A stretch of DNA of 31,635 bases, from IMG/VR virus record IMGVR_UViG_3300010160_002536, positions 1 through 31,635 of that record; one strand, 5' to 3'. Origin of the DNA: a virus. Both the position numbers and the translations under genes were made by a program. Below the pieces are notes generated by a model, which ran no database searches, was not told the origin of the DNA, and saw nothing but the letters and a program-made list of their open reading frames with translations. Numbering within the stretch: the stretch's first letter is position 1; each line of letters opens with the position of its first letter. This document shows positions 21,714-29,487 of this stretch, one piece after another.

Positions 21714-22612
21714 GCGAATTAACATATTACGATCCTGCCAAGGCAAATTGGTTTTTAGTTAGTTGGACCTTGGGAAATAAATGTAACTACAAATGCAGTT
21801 ATTGCCCAACATTTTTGCATGATGGGTCATCAGGGTGGCCTGATTGGGCTACTGTCAAACAATTTGTAGAAAACTTTGATTATGCAGGTAAAGAAGTTTG
21901 CTATCGTATAAGTGGTGGAGAGCCTACTCATTGGAAACATTTTCTTTCGCTTGCTAAACTAGTTAAAAGCAAAGGTCATATTTTTAGTTACCTAACTAAC
22001 GGAAGTCAAACAGTAGAGTACTATCAACAATTGTCGCAATATACTGATGGCATGATATTAAGCTATCATCCAGAGTATGCTAATATAAATCATTTTGTTT
22101 CTATCTTACAAAACGTTGATGGGCTTAAAGGAGTTAATGTTATGTTTACTCCAGAAAATTTTGACAATATGTTATCCATAGCTGAAACTTTGTATAATGC
22201 ATCACCCACTGTTGCAATGTGGCCAAAAGTAGTACTTGATAAACAAGAAGGTTCTTATACTAACAATCCTGGAAATTTCTCAGTTGCCCAACTTAAAATA
22301 ATTAAAGAATGGAAATTTTTACGTAACTTACCAGACCAAAAATTACATAGAGGCAAACTGTTACTAGATGGAGTTGAAATCAGTGCCAACGAATTAATTA
22401 TGTCGGGTAAAAATAATCATGCAGGATGGAAGTGTTGGGCAGGCATCGATATGATCTGCGTGGATCATTGGGGAGACATCTATCGTAGTGATTGTTTGTA
22501 CGGTGGCAAGATTGGAACTCTTGAACAATATATACTACCTACAGATCCGATTGTATGTGGAAATACTAAGTGTACCTGCCTAAGTGATATTTATTTAAAA
22601 AAAGTTAGTTAA
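21710..22612 (+). CDS. Radical SAM protein, sister of the 12866 gene
   Basis: A 300-residue protein: KCNYKCSYC gives C25, C29 and C32, and RISGGEPTHWKHF (66-78) is the SAM-contact motif. Shared with the 12866 protein are W-(T/I)-L-G-x-x-C-N-Y-x-C-S-Y-C and G-G-E-P-T. The second half has WKCWAGIDMICVDHWGDIYR, DCLYGGK and a final VCGNTKCTCLSD cluster suited to an auxiliary Fe-S centre. It closes the plus-strand operon, and its stop overlaps by 18 bases the end of the minus-strand radical SAM gene. Start coupled to the oxygenase gene (ATGA). Confidence 0.91.
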   Translation: MSELTYYDPAKANWFLVSWTLGNKCNYKCSYCPTFLHDGSSGWPDWATVKQFVENFDYAGKEVCYRISGGEPTHWKHFLSLAKLVKSKGHIFSYLTNGSQTVEYYQQLSQYTDGMILSYHPEYANINHFVSILQNVDGLKGVNVMFTPENFDNMLSIAETLYNASPTVAMWPKVVLDKQEGSYTNNPGNFSVAQLKIIKEWKFLRNLPDQKLHRGKLLLDGVEISANELIMSGKNNHAGWKCWAGIDMICVDHWGDIYRSDCLYGGKIGTLEQYILPTDPIVCGNTKCTCLSDIYLKKVS

Positions 22613-23686
22613 ACTTTTGTGTAACATTGGTATTGTTTCTTCAATACTAGTTTTCATAGCAAAATCCTGCATTGTTATTAATTTTAATAAATTTGTTGGG
22701 TCATAACTAGGACCAACTAACAATCGTTTTAGTTCATCATCTAATAACCCATTATTATCTAACTCCATGATATAATCTTTTGGCAAACTATAAATGGATA
22801 ACTCCGGCGGCCCTTTCAGCAAATCAATATAAATTGGTATGTTATGATGAGCCGCCCATTGTTTTACTAATAAGAACTGATGCAAATTTAATGCCTGTAA
22901 TGTAAAAGCTATGTTAAGATGAATTTGCGGATTAGTACTAGCAAGTTCAATCCATTTTTCAACTACTTTAAATACCTTCTCCCAAGAACACCCGGTTCGT
23001 ATATAATTACACAACTCATCGATGCCATCAATGCTTAATGCTATTGATAATCTTTTAAATTTTAATAGATCAGAAACTACAGATTTAGGAAACGCTGTGC
23101 AATTAGTACTTGTACGTAAAGAAATATTTTCTAAAGATCCTTTATTTTTAATTTCTTGTATCATCAATTCTAAATTATTACCAATGAACGGTTCACCGCC
23201 TTGTAATTTTATCTCGTTTACGTATTTAAAATCTAAAGATTGTAATATACTATGCACCGATCTATTAGCATAGTCATTCAATTGATAATACCGATATGTT
23301 TTTAAATCTGGATGCTTGATAATTAACTTTTCCCATTTGCTACTAGCAGGTGGGCCGCACATTTTGCAAGTTAAATTACATTCATTTGCAAAACTAATAT
23401 CTAAAAATTCTAATTGATTATCAACACCTGTGAATGTTTGATTGTACCGCATACGTGGACTACCTTTGCCAAGCTCTTCATCAAGTCTGCAACCCTCGCA
23501 GCCTGCGTGCCATCCAGTTTCCATTGCAGTTTTTACATCTCTAAGAAACGTAAGATTATATGTATTCCAATCTAAGCTACCTGCTTCAATTGTATTTCCG
23601 CTAAGTTTGTTAAACACACAGCACGGCCTAAATCTAACATCTGTATCAACACATAGGTGGTTGCTTAACGCATTACATTTTGGCAT
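22595..23686 (-). CDS. N-terminal-twitch radical SAM protein (copy C) coupled to beta-propeller genes
   Basis: A 363-residue protein, the shortest of the four N-twitch copies. N-terminal cysteines: C4, C12, C22/C23 (FRPCCVF) and GCEGCRLDEE (C63, C66). The core has FANECNLTCKMCGPPASS (C103, C107, C110), KLQGGEPFIG, and LSIDGIDELCNYIRTGCSW. The ATG overlaps the stop of the upstream propeller gene (TAATG), so it is translated with structural-looking genes rather than with the plus operon. Its 3' end overlaps the plus-strand operon end by 18 bases. A role in modifying the operon's own proteins is plausible but unproven. Confidence 0.91.
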   Translation of the reverse strand: MPKCNALSNHLCVDTDVRFRPCCVFNKLSGNTIEAGSLDWNTYNLTFLRDVKTAMETGWHAGCEGCRLDEELGKGSPRMRYNQTFTGVDNQLEFLDISFANECNLTCKMCGPPASSKWEKLIIKHPDLKTYRYYQLNDYANRSVHSILQSLDFKYVNEIKLQGGEPFIGNNLELMIQEIKNKGSLENISLRTSTNCTAFPKSVVSDLLKFKRLSIALSIDGIDELCNYIRTGCSWEKVFKVVEKWIELASTNPQIHLNIAFTLQALNLHQFLLVKQWAAHHNIPIYIDLLKGPPELSIYSLPKDYIMELDNNGLLDDELKRLLVGPSYDPTNLLKLITMQDFAMKTSIEETIPMLHKSLTNFF

Positions 23687-24849
23687 TAGAATAGTACCTC
23701 AAAGTTTATGTTGTAATCTTTATCTAGTGTTATTAAGCAATGCGCCTGTGTCACTACTTGATAAGCTAACGTGTATATTAACCCATTGTATTCTATAGGT
23801 CTTCCTAAAATATATTCAGGAAATGATTTTCTAAATATAATAGTTCCAGTTTTATCTATAGCAACTATGTCGGCATTAGGCGTTCCTGTAGGAAAAAATA
23901 ACGCAACATTATTATAAACTATACCGCAACGAAATCGATATTTCCCTCCAAAAGATTGTCCAATATCAAATGTAGTGTGTTCGTAAGTAGTTGTATTAAA
24001 CACAAGACCGTAGTTAGCGTCGCCATCATCTTTGTGCCCGTAAGGCACTGCTATAATAATATCGTCAAGTAGCACTCCCACATTGTATTTTTTCATGAAT
24101 GGCGGCAAATTCAACTCCACTAGTTCTGTACTATCTGTAATAGTATCTAATACTAGCATATGGCGCAGATCGCCGCCACGACCAAATGGCAATGCAAATA
24201 ACTTGTTACCCACCTGTATAAAATCACTGTACTTACGTTTACTTAAAGGAAGGTTATTAACTTTAATCATTGTGACTTCTTCAGTATTGGGATTGAATTT
24301 TAAAATACTATCATAATCTAAAGTTTCGCCGCGTGGCGGACTATAATAGTTTCCATTGGCAAACACGCACCCCATGTGACGTTTTAAAGAGTCATTTGGC
24401 GGGATTGGTATTTGTTTAACTGAACCGTCTTTAATAAACAATGCAAAATTAATAATACTATATCCTAACGGTGCCGAGAATGCAGTCATGCCGTCAGATG
24501 CTATATTATAAAATTGTCCAGTTACATTACTATCTATTGAATGATATTTTGCTTTAATATTAGCAGAAAAATCTAATTCTAAAATTGTATTGAATTCGTC
24601 CCATATCGCATACGGTGCAAAAAATACGCTGTTGCCTATACTTGCCATAGAGTTATATTTGCTAGTAGCAGGCGGAGTGTCTACATCAACCCATACTACT
24701 TCTCCGTCCTTGTAAATCAGTACACGACTGTAATCTTTACACTTGTCTGTACAAAACGGTGGACTGATCAAATAGTTGTCATGTTTAAATAGAACCAAGT
24801 GTTTAATTGTGGCTTTTTTGTAGTAGTCTTCGAACGATTTATAAGTCAT
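23686..24849 (-). CDS. Beta-propeller-like repeat protein (copy 2)
   Basis: A 387-residue protein made of about eight repeats of roughly 48 residues. Each has a strand ending in a proline-aromatic/basic-glycine turn followed by a hydrophobic strand, for example YYSPPRGETLDYDSILKFNP, LFALPFGRGGDLRHMLVLDT and IIAVPYGHKDDGDANYGLVF. The repeat count and length fit a seven- or eight-bladed propeller. No signal peptide; few cysteines. It is a paralogue of the next upstream gene and overlaps it by 11 bases. Position after a tail-fibre-like gene suggests a virion adhesin or receptor-binding protein, by inference. The repeats resemble Kelch/NHL-type units only in general geometry. Confidence 0.78.
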   Translation of the reverse strand: MTYKSFEDYYKKATIKHLVLFKHDNYLISPPFCTDKCKDYSRVLIYKDGEVVWVDVDTPPATSKYNSMASIGNSVFFAPYAIWDEFNTILELDFSANIKAKYHSIDSNVTGQFYNIASDGMTAFSAPLGYSIINFALFIKDGSVKQIPIPPNDSLKRHMGCVFANGNYYSPPRGETLDYDSILKFNPNTEEVTMIKVNNLPLSKRKYSDFIQVGNKLFALPFGRGGDLRHMLVLDTITDSTELVELNLPPFMKKYNVGVLLDDIIIAVPYGHKDDGDANYGLVFNTTTYEHTTFDIGQSFGGKYRFRCGIVYNNVALFFPTGTPNADIVAIDKTGTIIFRKSFPEYILGRPIEYNGLIYTLAYQVVTQAHCLITLDKDYNINFEVLF

Positions 24850-26053
24850 TTAAATCCAATGTCTTAATAATTTTCTCAGTCTTAGTATCAAACACTAACA
24901 CTGTTTGGAATGATTCGCTTTCTCCATACGGCATTGCAAATATAACATCGTTCACAATGCAACAGGCATTATATTTTTCAATAGTTGTGTTGTCAGTAAA
25001 GCACTCACTTACATCTACAGTATAATAACTATCATCATTGGAATCGACTACCAGTATTTCAGCAAGATCTCCTGTGAGTTTTAAATCAGCATCCGGGTCG
25101 CACACACAACCTCCCCGTGGAATATAGTACACTTTTCCTTGACTGTTTTCTATGCCTGCAAAGTATTTTTTAGTTTCCTTGGTAACATCCAAATCAATAG
25201 TGGTTATACCATTATCTATGATTAAAAACTTACTCCATGCAGAATGATGCCCTGCTGGAGGAAAGTATAATTTATTATTTGCAGTTTTAACATGAGTAAA
25301 GTACTTGCGGGTAGTGCCAACAATTCCAGTACGTTCACAACTCCACTCGCCGTTCTTGTTCTTTAACATGTAGTCAAAGTTGTCGTCGTATCCATACGGC
25401 GCCGCATAGATAGTATCGTTTAGCAGTGCAATCGTAGTAAATTTCATAGATGTTTCTGAATGTTCTTTATATAAATTAGAAAGATCAGACAACTTAATAG
25501 TTCCATCATCGCAGTTATATTCTATCGCAAAATTAAAAGGCGTGTAAGCACCACGTGGCGCGGCGTAAATTTTATTTTTATAAAGAACGCTCTGATGCCA
25601 TTTTTTACAATCATTTATTGGAACTGGTATATATTTTAGTTCGGTAGTTCGTGTTATTAAATCTATAACAAGTAGATAGTCTAATGGCTTATCTTCGCCG
25701 TACGGCAGCGCATAAATTTTGTTGTTGTACACATGCCCCTGTACATATTTTCCAAGAGTGTCTCCAACGCCAGCTGGCCAATCTATATTAATATAGCTAA
25801 CCGTTTTGAGCAAAGTATTGTATACTAATACACAACCTTCTCCATAAGGTAACCAAAATATTTCATCTCCTACCGTAATACCAAAAGTCCATTTTTCACT
25901 ACTAGAATTGACAGTCAACGATATTTTAAGAATATCATATGTAACAGGATTGATAGCTAACATATAATTTAACGATGCCGATAACCCGTATGGGGGAACG
26001 TAAATAATACCGTCTAAACCCACTGTAGGATAACTGAAAGATTGTGGAGTCAT
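24839..26053 (-). CDS. Beta-propeller-like repeat protein (copy 1)
   Basis: A 404-residue paralogue of the preceding entry. Start chosen at the ATG at 26053 (MTPQSFSYPTVGLDG), one base after the structural-protein stop; in-frame upstream starts (ATG at 26080, GTG at 26089) would overlap that gene. About eight repeats near 50 residues recur: IYVPPYGLSASLNYMLAINP, YALPYGEDKPLDYLLVIDL, YAAPRGAYTPFNFAIEYN, YAAPYGYDDNFDYMLKN, YFPPAGHHSAWSKFLIID and FAMPYGESESFQTVLVFD among them. The consensus is (Y/F)-A-x-P-(Y/R)-G followed by an aromatic and L/I-rich strand. One repeat carries two close cysteines (GGCVCDPDADLK). Likely a rigid propeller; virion location inferred from the neighbour. Confidence 0.79.
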   Translation of the reverse strand: MTPQSFSYPTVGLDGIIYVPPYGLSASLNYMLAINPVTYDILKISLTVNSSSEKWTFGITVGDEIFWLPYGEGCVLVYNTLLKTVSYINIDWPAGVGDTLGKYVQGHVYNNKIYALPYGEDKPLDYLLVIDLITRTTELKYIPVPINDCKKWHQSVLYKNKIYAAPRGAYTPFNFAIEYNCDDGTIKLSDLSNLYKEHSETSMKFTTIALLNDTIYAAPYGYDDNFDYMLKNKNGEWSCERTGIVGTTRKYFTHVKTANNKLYFPPAGHHSAWSKFLIIDNGITTIDLDVTKETKKYFAGIENSQGKVYYIPRGGCVCDPDADLKLTGDLAEILVVDSNDDSYYTVDVSECFTDNTTIEKYNACCIVNDVIFAMPYGESESFQTVLVFDTKTEKIIKTLDLNDL

Positions 26054-26054
26054 A

Positions 26055-26618
26055 TTAAATTTGGTATAGTGGCAGGGCATAGCTAACACCCTGATATATT
26101 GTTTTTACATACTTAGTTGGAATAGGATTACTTGGAACCACAGCTTCGTCGGTTATTGTTAAATTCCCAGTTTCAATATTTCCAGCTATTTTAAGATTGC
26201 CCTTTGAATCAACAACAATCTTTATTTCTAAAGACTTTTCGTTTCCTACTACAATCAACAACTCAGTTGGAATTGATATATCTCCTGCTTGATAGTTATC
26301 TGCTACTTTAAACATCACACTGCCGCATAACGGAGTCTCAAGATGATTGTAACCCATACTGTCACCAGCTTTGATTCTACCGTATACTTGCAATCCACCT
26401 AGCACATCGCCTGCTTCTACAGGGAGTTTATTTTGTGAGTCGCCTCTTGATTTTGTAAGTCCAAGATAGATAGGACTGCCGCCGTCAAATGCTCCATCGA
26501 TATAGATCAACTCGCTATTATCGTTGCCTTGTATAATAACATTAGAAAGAGTATGTTGAAGAGTCGACGTTCCAGTTTCAACTTCGCATATGATAGGTTT
26601 GTTTAGAAGTTGCTCCAT
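26055..26618 (-). CDS. Tail-fibre-like phage structural protein
   Basis: A 187-residue protein with patterns seen in aquatic phage fibre and neck proteins. A mid-region VLGGLQVYGRIKAGDSMGYN is followed by SIPTELLIVVGN, then a beta segment IKIVVDSKGNLKIAGNIETG, and a C-terminal motif KYVKTIYQGVSYALPLYQI, where 'Y-(Y/A)-L-P-L-Y' is a common ending of such proteins. No signal peptide or enzymatic motif. It is first in the minus operon with the two propeller genes and the radical SAM gene. Its ribosome site is weak (AGGA about 13 bases upstream). Confidence 0.78.
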   Translation of the reverse strand: MEQLLNKPIICEVETGTSTLQHTLSNVIIQGNDNSELIYIDGAFDGGSPIYLGLTKSRGDSQNKLPVEAGDVLGGLQVYGRIKAGDSMGYNHLETPLCGSVMFKVADNYQAGDISIPTELLIVVGNEKSLEIKIVVDSKGNLKIAGNIETGNLTITDEAVVPSNPIPTKYVKTIYQGVSYALPLYQI

Positions 26619-26674
26619 TCGTTAATTGTGTCCTATAGCTGTTAAGTAAAAATGTTTCATAGCACTATTTACTT

Positions 26675-26682
26675 GATAAATA
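26675..26682 (+). promoter_or_regulatory. Possible late promoter box in divergent gap (GATAAATA)
   Basis: The 89-base divergent gap 26619-26707 contains GATAAATATTCC, one mismatch from the T4 late consensus TATAAATA, about 26 bases before the ATG of the radical SAM gene at 26708. The string ATAAATATTC is shared with the other divergent gap (29893-29956). No sigma70-type consensus was found here. Chance matches are common in AT-rich DNA, so support is modest. Confidence 0.3.
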
Positions 26683-26707
26683 TTCCGCCAATAAGGATAT
26701 TGATTTT

Positions 26708-27985
26708 ATGGATTCTAAAAGAAAAACGTTCTGCCCTAGACCTTGGATACACCAAATGGTCAGACCAGATGGCGGCATAAAAATGTGTTGTCTTGCAAAA
26801 GAAACACCTGAGTTCAATGCCGGTGAAGGTAATCTTAAAGAATCATTTAATGGCGATCTCGTTCGTAGAGTTAGAAAAAAAATGCTTAACGGAGAGTGGG
26901 ACGAATCCTGTTATCCTTGTAAAAATCTCGAAGATCTAGGAATAGAAACTGCTAGAATGCACGATGCTGTCGAATGGCATGATAGATTCAACTACGATAC
27001 TGCTGTTGCGACAACCAAAGAAGATGGTTCTGTAGACTACGGGCCAAGATATTGGGATTTGAGATTTGGTAACTTTTGTAACATCAAATGTAGAATGTGT
27101 GACCCTAGTGCTAGCCATTCTTGGTATGAGGAATGGGCCGACTATCGTAAAGAAGACGGGTTTCATGATGACGGAAAATTTATTAAATTAGTAAGGAATG
27201 ACAAAGGCCGATTGGTAACGAACCACTATGATTGGCCATCGAAACAAAATTTTTGGGACCAGATGAAAGGAACTATTGATACAACTGAATATATTTTCAT
27301 GGCTGGTGGCGAGCCTTTTTTGATAGAAGAACAAGAACAGATGTTAAAAGAATGTATAGAACAAAATAGAGCAGACAAAATAACTTTAGCCTACAACACC
27401 AACCTAACAACTTTGCCTGATAGGTTGGTAGAATTATGGAAGAAATTTAAATTAGTCAGAGTAGGCGCTAGCATCGACGGTATGGGTGCTGTTCTTAATT
27501 ATCAACGATATCCTTCAGACTGGAATTCTATACTTAAAAATCTACATAAGCTCGATGAGATATGTAGAGAGAATTCTAATATTTTAGGCGCAATAACCGC
27601 CACAGTTACAACATCCAATGTTTATCAATTTCCTGAATACATGTGGTGGAAAGTAACTAAAAGTGGATTTACAAATATTAATAATTTTAAAGAATTTCCT
27701 GTAGTCATGCATCACGTAGCATATCAACCAGAAACTGCAAATATTCAGATATTTCCTAAAGACATAAAAGATAAAATACGAAATCATTACAATAATTATA
27801 TAGAAAAATTCGAAGGAAATAGTTCAGCTATCTCTATATTGAATAATATTTTAACTTTCATGGATGCTAAAGATATGTCTGAACACATGGACGAGTTTAT
27901 AAGATACACCAAATACTTAGACAAATCTAGAGGACAAGACTGGACCATGGTGGTTCCAGAATTAGCCGAGCTTATGCAACGATAA
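26708..27985 (+). CDS. N-terminal-twitch radical SAM protein (copy D)
   Basis: A 425-residue protein, with N-terminal FCPRPWIHQMVRPDGGIKMC (C9, C27/C28) and SCYPCKNLEDLG (C68, C71). The core carries DLRFGNFCNIKCRMCDPS (C124, C128, C131), FMAGGEPFLIEE, and ASIDGMGAVLNYQRYPSDW. It is separated from the plus operon by the inserted minus-strand operon but is a close relative of copy B. An AAGGAT ribosome site lies nine bases before its ATG. The C-terminal part of about 120 residues is helical, with an end RGQDWTMVVPELAELM that resembles copy B's RGTNFRKIFPELSNL. Substrate unknown. Confidence 0.92.
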   Translation: MDSKRKTFCPRPWIHQMVRPDGGIKMCCLAKETPEFNAGEGNLKESFNGDLVRRVRKKMLNGEWDESCYPCKNLEDLGIETARMHDAVEWHDRFNYDTAVATTKEDGSVDYGPRYWDLRFGNFCNIKCRMCDPSASHSWYEEWADYRKEDGFHDDGKFIKLVRNDKGRLVTNHYDWPSKQNFWDQMKGTIDTTEYIFMAGGEPFLIEEQEQMLKECIEQNRADKITLAYNTNLTTLPDRLVELWKKFKLVRVGASIDGMGAVLNYQRYPSDWNSILKNLHKLDEICRENSNILGAITATVTTSNVYQFPEYMWWKVTKSGFTNINNFKEFPVVMHHVAYQPETANIQIFPKDIKDKIRNHYNNYIEKFEGNSSAISILNNILTFMDAKDMSEHMDEFIRYTKYLDKSRGQDWTMVVPELAELMQR

Positions 27986-28018
27986 AGTATTATAGAGTTA
28001 TCACAGGAATATTATCTC

Positions 28019-28768
28019 ATGGAAAAAATTTATTTGATAGAAAAAGACTATCAAAATGAAAGTTTAAATAATTTAGCCCGACGACTGGCTGAATATCATC
28101 TGGCTGAATTATCACTTGATAAAGTTGAGGTACAATACAGTACTTCCATTCCAGCTGACAATAGCAGATTTGTAGAAATAGGTAAATTATCACATCAAGA
28201 AGAAGTCCCTTACACTGTGAATGATTTGCATATTGTAAATGACATTTTTAACTATAATTTATATTTTGAAAATAATAATGATCCGGCGCTGGCAGTAGGT
28301 GACCACTGGGGAACATTTGATTGTTTGGTATCGTTGGCAGCAGGAAAAATGGTCGCAACTAACCCAGATGCAATTGGACTAAAAGGTAACCATTATATAA
28401 TAGATATTAGTCCTACTGCTATACATGCCAGTTTGGGCCTTTATAAAAATATTAATGCATCGTACCAACAAGTTGATATTTTTAATAAATTAGCATTTAA
28501 AGAATTTCTAGCGACTTGCGAAGGAAGTAAGGGATTTTTTGTTATCAGTAATTGTTTTATGTATATTGTTAACTCGTTACTCTATGATGTTAACTTAAGA
28601 TTAAAAATGCAAAACGAATTAATAGATATACTTGCTAACGATAAAATAGACTGGTATGTGTTTATTAACACAGCCGATGGGAATTCTTACCCATGTGCCA
28701 GTGCTAAAGAATTACAGAATAAAAAATTAGACAACAGGTTTAAAATACTACCATGGATCAAACAGTAA
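28019..28768 (+). CDS. Unknown protein with possible Rossmann/methyltransferase-like fold
   Basis: A 249-residue protein. The central part has a strand-turn HYIIDISPTAIHASLGLYKN (121-140), an acidic-ended strand typical of SAM-binding or other Rossmann domains, then YQQVDIFNKL and a hydrophobic strand GFFVISNCFMYIVN. No glycine-rich G-x-G-x-G loop is evident, so a methyltransferase call is weak. The N-terminal 60 residues are helical and charged. An AGGA site lies about nine to ten bases before the ATG. It overlaps the next hydroxylase-like gene by 16 bases, suggesting a joint role. Confidence 0.68.
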   Translation: MEKIYLIEKDYQNESLNNLARRLAEYHLAELSLDKVEVQYSTSIPADNSRFVEIGKLSHQEEVPYTVNDLHIVNDIFNYNLYFENNNDPALAVGDHWGTFDCLVSLAAGKMVATNPDAIGLKGNHYIIDISPTAIHASLGLYKNINASYQQVDIFNKLAFKEFLATCEGSKGFFVISNCFMYIVNSLLYDVNLRLKMQNELIDILANDKIDWYVFINTADGNSYPCASAKELQNKKLDNRFKILPWIKQ

Positions 28769-29487
28769 TAGATTTCTTTAAGATAAATGCAGACTTAGAA
28801 CATAATAAAGATATGTTGGTGCCGCCTGCCGGTATTACAAACGATACAGAAATGTTCTTCAAATGGATTAGGCACGACAGTAAATGTAAAAGTCTGCGTT
28901 TAGACGTAAATGCTGATGTATCTGAAATCAAAGAAGAAATTAAAAATAAAGTAGAGTTAGCTATAGCACACCGGGGACACCCCGGTTGGAGGTCTCTTAC
29001 GTTATTTGGATATTCTTCAGTCATGACCAACTCTTCAGAATATTATAAAGAGAAGGGTATGATAACAGAGTACGATACTCCTGATTGGACTGACGTTAGC
29101 AAATTTTTTCCTAAAACAGTAGCGTGGCTTAAAACACATAACCCGTTAACAGATTTTGTTCGAATAAGATTAATGATATTAGATCCTGGAGGTTCTTCTA
29201 GTCCGCATAAAGATTACCCCTACGGTCAAATGCTGTGCGGGCCCTTGAACATTGCTATTATTAATCCTCCCGGAGCTCAGTTTGTATTGGAAGACGGTGG
29301 CACTGTTCCGTGGGCAGAGGGAGATTTCCGCTCAATGGATTTAGGTAGTAATCATTGTATTAGAAATACTGGCAGCATCCCAAGAGTTCATGTTATTATA
29401 ACTCCTTCTAGTCGTGATTGGGGAATTGAAGCTAAGGCATTGGCATGTCGTAGCTATTTAAAAAATATACAAATCTCCAAAAGCTGA
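28753..29487 (+). CDS. Aspartyl/asparaginyl beta-hydroxylase-like protein
   Basis: A 244-residue protein with the motif pattern of the aspartyl/asparaginyl beta-hydroxylase family. IRLMILDPGGSSSPHKDYPYG (138-158) contains H152-x-D154, then LNIAIINPPGAQFVLEDGG, and SMDLGSNHCIRNTGSIPRVHVII (194-216) contains distal H201 and 2OG-binding candidate R211. Known family members hydroxylate Asp/Asn side chains in proteins. It overlaps the previous gene by 16 bases and meets the minus-strand kinase-like gene head-on with a 30-base overlap. A perfect 7-bp GC-rich hairpin lies within it (28970-28986). Confidence 0.86.
   Translation: MDQTVIDFFKINADLEHNKDMLVPPAGITNDTEMFFKWIRHDSKCKSLRLDVNADVSEIKEEIKNKVELAIAHRGHPGWRSLTLFGYSSVMTNSSEYYKEKGMITEYDTPDWTDVSKFFPKTVAWLKTHNPLTDFVRIRLMILDPGGSSSPHKDYPYGQMLCGPLNIAIINPPGAQFVLEDGGTVPWAEGDFRSMDLGSNHCIRNTGSIPRVHVIITPSSRDWGIEAKALACRSYLKNIQISKS
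28970..28986 (+). repeat. GC-rich hairpin inside the hydroxylase-like gene
   Basis: ACCGGGG-ACA-CCCCGGT is a perfect 7-bp inverted repeat with a 3-base loop in otherwise AT-rich coding DNA (it encodes part of H-R-G-H-P-G). It is not followed by a T-run, so it is not a standard terminator. Function, if any, unknown. Confidence 0.6.

Noticed and set aside
12866-22612. RiPP-type cluster with a short precursor peptide
   Set aside because: Genes overlap or are separated by at most 28 bases, so no precursor gene fits between them, and no leader-binding domain was recognised. A precursor elsewhere in the genome is not excluded.
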